From: Diadema setosum
Taxonomy: Eukaryota; Echinodermata; Echinoidea; Diadematoida; Diadematidae
Assembly: GCF_964275005.1 (NCBI RefSeq)
Contig: NC_092692.1
Coordinates: 14,205,584 to 14,269,583 of the forward strand
DNA: 64,000 nt
Reading direction: 5' to 3'
The translations under genes and the position numbers were made by a program. The notes under the pieces were generated by a model, which did no database searches, was not told the origin of the DNA, and saw nothing but the letters and a program-made list of their open reading frames with translations. Positions 25,639-34,500 of the stretch are shown piece after piece (the first letter of the stretch is position 1; every line of letters begins with the position of its first letter).

Positions 25639-27220
25639 GAAGTGGGGGGGGGGGGGGGGGGCTCCCCGGCCCTTATAGGGTTAAAGTGGGAGTAGTGAAA
25701 GGATTATTTGCCCTGTCACCCAACATAGTGATCACTCATGAGTCATTTTAATTGTAAAGAGGGAATACGGTTTGATTGTACGCTGATCGACTGTTTGCAT
25801 TTGTTTTGTGAATGGGGATTAAGAACAGGCCATGTAGCAAAAAAGCTCTGATTCGAAGAGGCTTTCTTGGGACCATTTCCCCACATGTGCTTTATGTTTG
25901 TTTCTTCACAGCCTGTCATCCGCATCTATGACATCCCGGACAACACCTTCAGCTCGGACGATGATGATGAGGAAGACGATGAGGAAGAAGGCGATGGTAA
26001 GAATCCGTAGCAGTGTGGTGAAGGGACTTTTCCAAATACAATGCTCTCCCATTATAGCAAACACAATTAAAATAAAATTCTTCCTAGAACAAAGTAAAAA
26101 TTCAGGTCCCCAAATGATCATCTATACAATCTTTGTAATAGTCTACTGTTCAGCTATAACAATATTTCAATATAACGAAAGAAAACTGCCAGTCCCGAGG
26201 ACTTCGTTATGAGGGGAGTTGCTTGTTTTACAGGTATGAACATCAAGTTTCCTGTGAGGATAAGACAGTGAAGAGGTTTATGGATTTTTTATTTAACTCC
26301 GTTGAGAGCTGTGAAGTTTGCTCTTGCTTTTAAATCCTACATTTTTTGGCATCAGCATGACAAAATCGTTGTTTGCGTATACCTGACACAGTGGCGGATA
26401 CAGAGGGAGGCGCTCCGGGCGCACACTCCCTCTTTATTTGTTGTTAAAACAAAAGAAATAAAAAGAGAAAAATGAGATGAAACCTGGAAGTAGCAACAGA
26501 AATATTGTTTGCCCCCCCCCCCCACCCTTTATGGAATTCCTGGATCTGCCCCTGTGACATGTGCCTAAAGCTGGATTTTATAAGGTTGTTAGCACAAATC
26601 CTACTTACATGATTCCTACACCATGAATTATATTATCATATGGGGACTTTGTGTGTGTAATGACAACCAAGAGATGACCATGATACTTTTATTCCATTTC
26701 ACTTGTAATAACACTTGGTTTTGCCAATGATGTCAAGTTATCCCTGTCAGACTTCAGTCAAATAGTTGGCATGTTGACAAAAAAACTTTACCTGAGGCAA
26801 ACATGTGTCAATTTTCTACATGGGGGGGGGGGGGGGGGGGGTCCCCAACTGTACTCTTGCTAGTAGTATACCTTTAAAAAAATTGTCCAATTGCTTAAAT
26901 TAACAAAGCTGTGTCACAAGCAGTGATATGTGAATTATGAGCAGTAGTAAAAAGGCACAGTGAGATAACATTTATTTTTTCTGATCTAAGAGACTTCAAA
27001 TCCAAGACGAATATTTCAAGAGAAGTCTACGAGTTCACAGGAATGTATATTTCCTTTCTACAAGTAGCATTACAAACAGCACGTCTCAATTGTGCGGGAT
27101 AATCTTTTGGTGTAATAGGCTTTCAGTTGGATCTGTTTTTTAATCTTTTGTTTCTCAATGAGATGTTTTCTTCCGTTTTGTCCCCCGTAAATATCAATAG
27201 ATGAAGGAGATGACGAATAA
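6056..27220 (+). CDS. EIF3D: Eukaryotic translation initiation factor 3 subunit D (15 coding exons)
   Basis: eIF3d belongs to the eIF3 complex on the 40S subunit and can bind the mRNA cap for selective translation. Coding exons: 6056-6181, 12039-12084, 12486-12622, 13111-13260, 14514-14635, 15842-15974, 16620-16715, 17043-17091, 17886-18016, 18659-18741, 19422-19551, 21064-21206, 23986-24178, 25912-25996 and 27201-27220. Every join keeps phase, and the total is 1644 nt, 547 residues, matching the usual length of about 548. The start is supported by [11 protein letters not shown] and [12 protein letters not shown] within the first 42 residues. Other landmarks are [64 protein letters not shown] and [12 protein letters not shown], then an acidic Asp/Glu tail ending at TAA 27218-27220. 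Introns are 0.3-5.9 kb and full of repeats; introns 10-14 each hold a snoRNA-like unit. Confidence 0.97.
6990..7230. mobile_element. Single arm of a foldback element (family of 15265-15735)
   Basis: The segment with CTGCTGGATGAGGAGACTAC and the AT-rich stretch before it matches, in inverted form, the right arm of the palindromic element at 15265-15735. The second arm is missing here; sequence is replaced at about 7230 by the AGGTCA-bearing repeat. It lies in EIF3D intron 1. Confidence 0.6.
7230..8220. repeat. CCGTCCGTCC element with five or six AGGTCA-array units
   Basis: It opens with a short hairpin (TGCCTCCGCCAC ... GTGCCGGAGGCA), then a CCGTCCGTCC tract. About 150-bp units follow, each ending in clusters of AGGTCA separated by one or two bases, near 7430, 7580, 7725, 7880 and 8055. 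The second and third units are nearly identical. It has no coding capacity. A short relative of the hairpin head sits at about 22679-22715. It lies in EIF3D intron 1. Confidence 0.8.
8293..9343. mobile_element. PIF/Harbinger-like non-autonomous DNA transposon, 1.05 kb
   Basis: The ends are inverted repeats: GGCCAAAA... GTTGTATTGGCGTAAC on the left and the complement, GTTACGCCAATACAAC ... TTTTGCC, on the right. TAA flanks both sides (8290-8292 and 9344-9346). A TAA duplication with GGCC termini suits PIF/Harbinger. There is no transposase ORF. A second foldback (8715-9090) sits inside. Confidence 0.75.
8715..9090. mobile_element. Nested foldback inside the Harbinger-like element
   Basis: Long inverted arms share ACCGAACTAAAACATAGTGG, CATTCCAC and AATTTTTCCTTATATGGAGT. 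The short ORFs seen in both directions here are by-products of the palindrome. Confidence 0.65.
9450..9471. repeat. (TG)n microsatellite
   Basis: A short TG dinucleotide run in EIF3D intron 1. Confidence 0.8.
9959..10346. mobile_element. TTAA-flanked foldback MITE, copy A (diverged)
   Basis: About 390 bp that folds over nearly its whole length. It shares the internal phrase TTTGAAATGGCTGAGATATC and its inverse with copies at 13813, 29095 and 29877. The right end is CCCTTTAA. In the cleaner copies the pattern is TTAAAGGG ... CCCTTTAA. A TTAA target with AGGG termini suggests Kolobok; piggyBac is less likely. It lies in EIF3D intron 1. Confidence 0.75.
10347..12038. other. Remainder of EIF3D intron 1: no gene seen
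   Basis: I see no conserved exon or RNA gene here. A short region at about 11365-11480 repeats the phrase GACCAGTA four times on one strand. An open frame at about 11495-11770 has no recognisable domain and is not supported. Confidence 0.5.
13813..14202. mobile_element. TTAA-flanked foldback MITE, copy B
   Basis: It begins TTTAAAGGGATTGTACA and ends with the inverse, TACTATCCCTTTAA, in EIF3D intron 4. The body is a long imperfect palindrome around a GATCGC-containing centre near 14020. It has no coding capacity. Confidence 0.85.
14701..14886. mobile_element. Pogo/Tigger-like MITE, copy 2
   Basis: A 186-bp element flanked by TA on both sides, with inverted ends CAGTGCACTCCCGTTATAAC and its near-complement. 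It is the best-preserved copy of this family in the window and lies in EIF3D intron 5. Confidence 0.9.
15265..15735. mobile_element. Foldback element with long arms
   Basis: The left arm carries CCGCTGGATGAGGAGACTAC; the right arm carries the inverse, GTAGTCTTCTCATCCAGCGG. The arms meet near 15440. The right arm runs on past the left arm's truncated start. It lies in EIF3D intron 5. Confidence 0.75.
16299..16327. repeat. (GT)n microsatellite
   Basis: A GT dinucleotide run in EIF3D intron 6. Confidence 0.85.
18995..19076 (+). ncRNA. C/D-box snoRNA-like unit, EIF3D intron 10
   Basis: An 82-nt unit with a perfect 6-bp terminal stem (CTTGTC/GACAAG), box C GTGATGC, a canonical D' box CTGA (19023-19026) and box D CTGA (19067-19070). 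Directly before D' lies GTTATCCCTGT, complementary to ACAGGGATAAC of 28S rRNA. By the D+5 rule it pairs with the middle G of GGG, the site methylated by yeast snR38 and human SNORD1 (from memory of those families). It is the most diverged of the five copies but has the best D' box. It lies within the intron, 345 nt before the acceptor, so it would be released by splicing. Confidence 0.72.
19891..19972 (+). ncRNA. C/D-box snoRNA-like unit, EIF3D intron 11
   Basis: An 82-nt unit with terminal stem TTGCC/GGCAA, box C ATGATGT (last base off consensus) and box D CTGA (19964-19967). The antisense element AGTTATCCCTGT (19906-19917) is followed by CAGA as a degenerate D' box. It is complementary to the same 28S site as the intron 10 unit. 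A GTTGAC sequence in the second half may be a weak C' box. Confidence 0.75.
20000..20180. mobile_element. MITE with ACAGTCAAACCTGTCT termini
   Basis: About 180 bp in EIF3D intron 11. Its ends are inverted: CAGTCAAACCTGTCTGAGCG on the left and GACAGGTTTGACTG on the right. TA flanks the left side; the right flank is TG, so the duplication is imperfect. Probably pogo-like. Confidence 0.75.
20412..20494. mobile_element. Pogo/Tigger-like MITE, 5'-truncated copy 3
   Basis: Only the right half of the GTTATAACGAA family remains, up to GGAGTCGCCTG followed by TA, in EIF3D intron 11. Confidence 0.65.
21243..21390. mobile_element. Foldback MITE with GGGCCCTGTTTCATAAAAC termini
   Basis: A 148-bp near-perfect palindrome in EIF3D intron 12. 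The left arm is GGGCCCTGTTTCATAAAACT; the right arm ends AAGTTTTATGAAATGGGACC. GGGCC-type ends suggest Harbinger-like mobilisation. A related, more diverged element lies at 24717-24835. Confidence 0.85.
21463..22505. repeat. AGCTCACCTGAGCC repeat with three tandem units of about 320 bp
   Basis: It begins with the short hairpin AGCTCACCTGAGC ... GCTCAAGTGAGCT, then TCGTCCGGCGTCCGTCGTCC. Three units follow, near 21540, 21867 and 22190. Each has ACATTTTCATCTTCTTC, AACTTGGCAGGTAGCATCCC, TAGGGGGT and a C/G-rich CCCACCCAG tract. It closes near 22470-22500 with CGGGTGAGCGCTAGACCCGC. A short frame at 21438-21623 reads a protein-like stretch, but it is part of the repeat. It lies in EIF3D intron 12. 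Confidence 0.8.
22585..22870. repeat. Intron 12 internal duplication, first copy
   Basis: Shares GGGGAACTTTACAAATGCATTC, written here in parts: GGGGAACTTTAC, AAATGCATTC, TAAATTGCAT and CAACACATATTG with 23635-23880. This copy carries a short insert related to the head of the AGGTCA element (about 22679-22715). It leads directly into the snoRNA-like unit at 23017. Confidence 0.7.
23017..23100 (+). ncRNA. C/D-box snoRNA-like unit, EIF3D intron 12
   Basis: An 84-nt unit with terminal stem TTGCC/GGCAA, box C ATGATGT and box D CTGA (23092-23095). The antisense element is AGTTATCCCTGT (23032-23043), followed by CAGA. The sequence is nearly the same as the units in introns 13 and 14, and the flanks on both sides also resemble those of the intron 14 unit. 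Confidence 0.75.
23635..23880. repeat. Intron 12 internal duplication, second copy
   Basis: Matches 22585-22870 about 1.05 kb upstream, without the small insert. Exon 13 follows soon after, and there is no snoRNA-like unit after this copy. Confidence 0.7.
24717..24835. mobile_element. Foldback MITE, GGGCCCTGTTTTATGAA termini
   Basis: About 120 bp in EIF3D intron 13. Its ends are inverted (GGGCCCTGTTTTAT and TTAAACGGGGCCC), as are the inner arms (AAATTTGATTATAAAG and ATCGATTTTATCTTTTG, imperfect). Related to 21243-21390. Confidence 0.65.
25529..25609 (+). ncRNA. C/D-box snoRNA-like unit, EIF3D intron 13
   Basis: An 81-nt unit whose terminal stem extends to 6 bp (ATTGCC/GGCAAT). It has box C ATGATGT, antisense AGTTATCCCTGT (25544-25555) followed by CAGA, and box D CTGA (25601-25604). 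It ends about 300 nt before the intron acceptor. Confidence 0.75.
26037..26226. mobile_element. Pogo/Tigger-like MITE, copy 4 (diverged)
   Basis: Recognisable by ATATAACGAAAGAAAACTGC and CCCGAGGACTTCGTTATG. The ends have decayed. It lies in EIF3D intron 14. Confidence 0.7.
26721..26800 (+). ncRNA. C/D-box snoRNA-like unit, EIF3D intron 14
   Basis: An 80-nt unit with terminal stem TTGCC/GGCAA, box C ATGATGT, antisense AGTTATCCCTGT (26736-26747) followed by CAGA, and box D CTGA (26792-26795). About 200 bp upstream and 100 bp downstream match the flanks of the intron 12 unit, so the two share a duplication larger than the RNA itself. Confidence 0.75.
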
Positions 27221-28728
27221 CTTCTTGGAAGGAGGACGGGAAGCCTCATCTCACCTCTGAAGGCGTGTTCATCTCCCCCAACGGTGGCACATTGTCTCTC
27301 GATGCATTCAGATCGTTCCTTGCAACTTCACAGTGCTATCCAGAAATAACTAACATAAATTCAAAATTTTGGTAAAGCTCTAGTTTTTTTTTCCCTCACT
27401 TTTTTTAAAAAGTCAGATGTTAATATTCTTTGAAATAGGTTTATTTCTATCCTCGCTGTATGAGATGAGAAAGATGGTACAAATGTAAACTGTGTTACGC
27501 AGCAAAGAGTAGGGTCTTTGCAGTTCGACGGACAGAAGTTCACCCTCTTATACAATATCTATGGTATGTGATTACAATACAGATTTAAATGTAGTTTGAA
27601 TTGTTTGTGGAGTAACACAAATTGACACCTGAAGGTTTAGTTTTATTGTGTATTTTGATGTGTGTTTGTCACCCCCGGAGGGCTTCATGACATGATATTT
27701 GAGGGAATGAGTAGGAAAAAAGACACACACAGGTATACCTGGAATGTAGAATGAATTTGGATTTGTAATTGCACATTCCAAGTTAAAGTTAAATGGCAAT
27801 AATACAAAGAAAGTATGTACAGGCAGACCCTGTTCAAACGAGTTACATGAAGTTGGTATGGCAGGATCTTTTTCATGACAAGATAAATAATGGAAATTAT
27901 AAGCTTCATAGGTAAAATCCTCTCAAACTTAGAAAATCTCTTTTTGACCAGGTTTGCCTCTACTGTTTCGAAAATTTAGATTTGGTCCATGGCCCAGTGG
28001 AAGAGCATTGTCTGTATTTATGGTAGACTACATGTGCTGTGAAATATCTCGCAGTGAATCTGAAAGTATGTTCCAAGGATAGTTAATATGAAGTTGCAAG
28101 TTCGAATCTATTCTCTCCTGTTTGATGTTTTATCAGTGTCTTGACGAAGAGATATGTTCTAAAGAAACAATATATTTTGCATCTCCCTCATTTTAAGTTC
28201 TTCATACATGTAAATCAAGGGTGATAGAACCTCCTGCTGTACTACCTTTGTTTTCCTAGTTTTTATGGTATTTTTTGCCACGTTTTTTGTGAGAAAAATC
28301 TGAATTTTGTGAATGAAGTTGTAGGAATCTAGAAGTCCCAGGGCAATGTCACACTCTAATTTCATATTTAATGTTATGATAGTCATAAAAAGGTAGATTG
28401 AAAGTATCTAGTATATTTGATTTTGCTGTCATGTATCGAATGTTACCACTGTATACTACCATCGAATGTTACCACTGTATTGCTGTAGTATCTTTGAGTG
28501 ACATTGTATCTGCATTGCATTGTTACATTATGGTGAGTCATACGTCTGTCACTGTAATATCATGTTCTGAACGAGGAAGGTGACCTTTCTGCTATAGCAC
28601 AACATATTGACATCATGCAAAATACACTGTATTAAAAGAGTTTCAAAAAGATATCCCCAACAAAGAGAATGGCTCTGCTGTGTCATTAATCTTATGTGTG
28701 CGTGTCTGATAATTTTCTTTTCATAGTA
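27221..28728 (+). other. EIF3D 3' UTR and downstream sequence
   Basis: No further coding exon is seen after the TAA at 27218-27220. The sequence is AT-rich with several near-AATAAA hexamers, so I cannot choose the poly(A) site. The short open frames here have no recognisable domain. Confidence 0.5.
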
Positions 28729-28896
28729 CAGTGCATTCCCGTTATAATGAACACGGTTACAACAAAATGAAAATTCAGGTCGCAACATTACCGGCTCTTT
28801 GTTTTTTATTGTCTATTTGTTCGGTTATAACGAAATTTCGATATAGCTAAAGAAAACTGCTGGTCCCGAGGACTGTATTATAATGGGAGTCCATTA
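28729..28896. mobile_element. Pogo/Tigger-like MITE, copy 5
   Basis: Starts TA|CAGTGCATTCCCGTTATAA and ends near GGGAGTCCATTATA, with internal GGTTATAACGAAATTTCGAT. It lies downstream of EIF3D. Confidence 0.8.
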
Positions 28897-29094
28897 TATT
28901 TGGTGTCTGCAGGAACTCTGTGGTTGGGATCTAATATGGATCTTTGTGCCACATGAATCCAGCTTGTAATATTCACTGTGTGCATGAAAAGTTGCTGGAA
29001 AACAAACACTAGCTGATGACATGTGACTTGCCTGTGGTAATTACATGAGTGTTGTTTGTTTGTTTGTTTTTTTTTTGGGGGGGGGGGTTGGAGG

Positions 29095-29480
29095 TTAAAG
29101 GGATTGTCTTAAATGGTTGAGACCTCATTTCAGGTTTCTAACATTTTCTTGGTGAGAAAATGAGAAACCTCTTATGAAATATGAAAAAGCAAGTAATTCT
29201 ATGAGGAATTCGTTTATTCGATGAAAATTGGTTTTGAAATGGCTGAGATATCCAAAAAAAGAGCGATTCTAGTTAAAGTGTGGGACCCACACTTTATTAC
29301 AGCTTTGTTTTACTTTGTTTTTGGATGTTTCAGTCATTCCAAATCCGATTTTCATCAAGTAAACTTTGAATTCCTCTTAAACTGGTATGCTCTGTACTAC
29401 ATCATAAGTGTTTTCTTGGTATCTCGCAAAAAGTTAAAAGCCCAATTCTCATCTCCACCAATACTGTACCATCCCTTTAA
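29095..29480. mobile_element. TTAA-flanked foldback MITE, copy C
   Basis: Starts TTAAAGGGATTGTC and ends GTACCATCCCTTTAA. Internal arms match copies B and D. A T/G homopolymer junction lies just upstream. Confidence 0.85.
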
Positions 29481-29876
29481 TGGAATGTTGTGCTGTTGGT
29501 AATGATGATTTGATGCTGATGACGGTTGATGCTGGTGTATTTGTACTCCATGTGTGTTGATGCCATTGAATTCTTCAACATCAAGCAAACAAGCAAACAA
29601 ACAACAACCACCACCACTAAAGAAAGGAGACTGAAGTAAACACTCAAATACACTCATTGGCATTGATCACAGTGCTTGGGAATACTACTACTTATTAGTA
29701 GATAACTTTAATTTCCATGATTGTATGTACATCATTATGGCAATGAATATGATACTGTACTGTATTCAAATCAATGTATGGAAGACATCCTGCACATATA
29801 TTTCAATGTCTTTGGCACATGAAAGAATCATCAAGATGATAGCTGACTGAAAGTGAGAGGAAGCACACAGGAATGC

Positions 29877-30283
29877 TTAAAGGGATCGTACAGTTTTGGT
29901 TGAGACCTAATTTCAGGTTTCTAACTTTTTTTTTTTTTTTTTGTGAAATAATGTGAAACCTCGTATGAAATACGAAACAGCATGTAATTCTATGAGGAAT
30001 TCAATGTTTATTTGATGAAAATTGGTTTTGAAATGGCTGAGATATCCAAAAAAGAGCGATTCTAATAAATGTGGGACCCACACTTTATTACGATCGCTTT
30101 GTTTTACATTGTTTTTGGATGTTTCAGTCATTCCAAACCCGATTTTCATCAAATAAACTTTGAATTCCTCTTAAAATGGTATGCTGTGTACTAATACGTG
30201 TATATCATAAGTGTTTTCTTGGTATCTCGCAAAAAGTTACAAGCCCAATTCTCATCTCCACCAATACTGTACCATCCCTTTAA
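29877..30283. mobile_element. TTAA-flanked foldback MITE, copy D
   Basis: Starts TTAAAGGGATCGTACAG and ends GTACCATCCCTTTAA. Copies C and D lie within 1.2 kb of each other in the same orientation. Confidence 0.85.
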
Positions 30284-30394
30284 TATGAGTACTGTCAATT
30301 TTCAGCTAAAGCAAAGCAAACTGTAAGTCCCCATTAGCAGAGAGCATGAGAACTTTCTTGACAACCATAAAGCATTATCCTATGGGTACACGTA

Positions 30395-30569
30395 CAGTCA
30401 ACCTTGCTCAAGTCGAATCTATTTGGACTGAAGAAATAGCTTCAACTTAGAGAAAATTCGACTTATGAGGGATTAAAATCAACAGAATATGAAGAGAAGA
30501 GGACTCGAAAAGACCTTTGACTTATACGATTATTTGACTTATGCGAGGTCGAGTTGAGCAGGTTAACTG
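30395..30569. mobile_element. MITE with CAGTCAACCTTGCTCAAGTC termini
   Basis: TA flanks both sides. Ends are inverted: CAGTCAACCTTGCTCAAGTC on the left and TCGAGTTGAGCAGGTTAACTG on the right (21 bases as written here: TCGAGTTGAGC then AGGTTAACTG). Pogo-like by termini and TA target. Confidence 0.8.
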
Positions 30570-31545
30570 TATTTTCATTCAACATGGATGCATAAGTTGT
30601 CATATATACTGTATTGCCAAATCAGAAAATTAGTTGAAACTTCAGGACAAGTATCTCTTGAGATTTATTAAATACTGTAAAAAAAAGCCCTATAAATGAT
30701 AATACAACTGTAGCGCACAAAATATGCAAACATACAACTGTAATCATAAACACCATGGTTGTAAAGGGAACAAAAACAAAAAGTAGTTCTTTCTCCAACA
30801 TTGTGATAAACTTGTTAATGCTTTGTGCAAAGTATGGGACATTTCACTATTATATTTCAGGACTACATAGCATTGTTTAGGAGCAGCTGTTTGGATTTAT
30901 TAGGTGATACACCATCAGCGTATCACCTCTTGTGATTGTCAAAATCTTTATTTATTTTTTTTTATTTATTTATTTATTCTTATTTCTTTCTTCCAGATTT
31001 TGTTAGTTGCCCTTCTATCAGTTTTCATTATTCAATCATCATGCAAATTCCCATGATCATTAATATTCATACAAAGTTTCCGTTAGAAACTTTTCATGAC
31101 AATCAGTCATGCATGACGTCACGTAGGTGCCATTTTGTATTTTTCACATTGAGTCACATGATTGACCATATCTTCCTAACTAAACGTCATTTTCAAAATT
31201 CCTTCGATAGACATAAACTTCAAGTCCATATCTACCGCCAGATTGCATGCATGACCGCATGCGTGTCACGAAAAATTTTAAAATGCTCAAAATTCAACTT
31301 TGATCAAACGAGAGTACATGTCAGGCAATTTTGAGCATTTCAAAAATGTCCGCGCATGCGCGTTCTTGCGCACGTTTTATGTGCACGCAGCACGTATGGA
31401 TCGTAGAAATTCAGTTTCTTTGAGTGGTTTTGATTCCTGACACTTCAAGGATCAATATCCATTCAATTTTAGTCATTTCTGACAAATAACAAGGCCGTGC
31501 GAGCGCGTCAAAGTTAGAAATCCCTGCGCGTGTCTATGGGCAAAT

Positions 31546-34500
31546 GGGCCATTCTCCGAAAAGGGGCACCAAAGGGCATTTTTGTGTCTCCAACCTTCTC
31601 TAGGGCATAAAACACGATTTTTTTCATCAGGAAACCAATTTTTTAACTTTTATTTATACTAGAGAATATAATGAGTAAAATTAAAATCAACTGAGGTCAC
31701 AGCACCTCATGAAAAAATTATATACGACAACATGAAATATATATTTGTTGATTTTACCCATGTCTCCAGCCAACTCTGTGATTATATTTCACGCTCTCGC
31801 TCTTTACCGTAATATCAGAAATCTATGTTTTGTTCACTAATTTATAGTGCCTTCGGTGCCTAAATAAAAAAGCATAATGCTTAGCGAAAAAAGATTTGTA
31901 TATTTTTTTCTGCGATCTTAGCGATGGTGTCTCCAAATCTCCATAAGATACGTTACTTTTTGTATGACGCCCTAAAAAATATGAAGACAATAAAGCAGTG
32001 ATCTGTATGTCGGTCTAGTGAATGAAGTCCATTTCAAGATTATATAAATACAAATAGTGTATTCTGAAACTCTATAATGATAAATATATTCAGACACAAA
32101 GTTTGCAATTGTGTATGTTACGATAAGCTGAAATAAGATACGTTACTGAAACTTTGCTCTATTGCAGAAAAAGTACTTTGTTGATAGACTTATAATGCAT
32201 TTTTCTTTAAAGCACATTACATTGCTCGTATTCATACATGGGAGTTACGAAAGAAAAAGTTGTTATTTTGTGAAAACACAATGTTGAACATTAAGGCCGT
32301 CAAATACGTTACCGTCAAATACGTTACCGCATAAAGTGCATAAAATAGGCGCAACGCACTTTGCGCTAATTCTCTAATTTTGCATAACCTAATGGTTCTC
32401 TGCTCTTCAAAGCATGGCGGCCACTTTGAGCGTGATGTTGCATTACGTTTAGTACCGAGAGTTTGAGGGAGATGTAAGGCTTCTCGCCGTTTGTTATTCG
32501 TCCCGGCTACGTGGTTGGTAAGAATTTCATTTTTGAATATCGGTAGAGTATAGTTCATTTATTTATTTGACTAGTATGACACATTTGAGAGTTATTTAAT
32601 GTTGATGGAACAGTTATACGGCTTAAGACATCTTGCGTACGCATGATATTGTTTCGTGTGTATGATAGCTTGCATGTACGTTAAAATATTACCCTGCATT
32701 GGCACGGTAACGTATCTTACCCGACTGGTAAGGAATCTTATTGGATGATAGTATCCTGTTCTTACGTACACGACGACTATATGTATTATATTTATGTGTT
32801 ATTTATATTATTAAATAATATGCATATAAAACTCCCATGCTGATATTTCCCCTCTCTGTTTGTCTCTCGTGTATTTTAGAAAGAAAAAGACATGGGTAAA
32901 ATGCTTGCTGAGATACAGAAGGCCTATGGATACAGAGAGAGAAAGAAAAAGAGTGACCCCACGTTTCTAGCGAAGGAGCGGAAAAGACAAATCCATTATC
33001 GCGTTCCTGTTTCTGATCAAGACATGTCGACTCTTGAAAAAGGAAAATAATGACGTGTTTTTATTTCTTTTTTTTTTTGGAAAACATTTCTTTTTTGAAA
33101 TGAGCAAATTAATGATGTAATCCCCTCACAATTTTCTACACATTTTATTTTCAGACATCCTCAAAATTTAATATATCATATATGATTTAGTATAAAGCTA
33201 TTCCTCTATTAATCCAGAATGAATGACAGATGATATTAAGATTTGTTCTGACATATCTTAATATCAGGGTATGTTTTTTGCCTGTTCAGGTATTCTGCAA
33301 AAAAGTAAGAATTTCAAAAATGTCATGTATAACATAATGACAAATTATGAGCGGATGACATCAACGACTTGCTCATTAGAATCTTCATAAAGACTGGTCA
33401 AGAAATGTTTTCTGAAGATGTGAAATTTAGAAATGTATTATCTTCCTTACTTGGTATACTCGGATTGTATTTTTTTGCTTCTCTTCCTTCTTAATTTTAT
33501 TAATTTCGACCCGGATTTTCCCTTTAAAACTTGCCACATTATGTACAGGGGCAACGTAATGTTTATTGCCAACTGATACGTGGAAGGAGAATATTCATGA
33601 TTCCTTAATCTAGTTTTTTTTTTTTTTTTTTTGTCTTGGCTCTCTATGAATGTAAAAAAAAAAAATATGAAGATGTGGAATACGTCAATATAGTGTAAGT
33701 TTTAAGATACCGAAATGTTTGAGTGGATGATGAAACAGATGTGTTAATGCAAAGAAGTTTTAGTTACTTGAGGGTTGTGTTGGTTATAATTTCCACCATT
33801 ATCTAACGTATTGCTCCGTGGCTTTTTTAAAACAAATTTCATGACAGGACATGTGGAAATACATTGATACATTATACAAAGCTTCTGACACCTATATGCA
33901 ACGTGACTACTAAGTTGCTGGGAATGAAATCTTTTATACTATTTTATAGAAGGTTCTTTTATCTTTTTGTTAGGAGCAGAGCCGAAACACATGTAGCCCA
34001 AGTGAACATTGTCTTTATAAGATTAAACTGTCAGCAGTCAAATACGTTACCTTTATACGTTGGAAGTGTTTGTCTGTTCACTCGGAGCTATTCAACTTCA
34101 TCATATTGTTCCAAACTGAATAATGTTGCATATCTATATGCTTTAACAGAGGGACAGAACTACATAATAGGCTGTACATTGTCCATTAGATATCAAAAGT
34201 TTCAGTCATTATATTTGAAACAGAATTATAGTTACGTCTCGGGTTAACTTTTTTTTGTGTGTATGTTATCGATTAATAATTTTATTAACTGAAATATGTC
34301 AAATTGATTATCCGAGGTTATGATATGTTCTAGGTGGCTATAACATTTTGATGTAGACAATATGCAAGGGCGAGTCTATCATCATGTTACTTTATAATTC
34401 ACAGTAACAACATTTGCTAGTATAGATGTCTGTCAGATACGTTACCATATCGACATGACCGTATATCTTCCTTGCACTCGTATAGGTAATAGATTTGATT

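Noticed and set aside
32232..32558. 108-codon minus-strand frame in the inner transposon
   Set aside because: It is antisense to the CpG-rich exon-like stretch and reads through motif copies, giving a repeated VTYLT.
33864..34247. 127-codon plus-strand frame in the inner transposon
   Set aside because: AT-rich, no domain, and it runs through one of the GATACGTTAC motifs.
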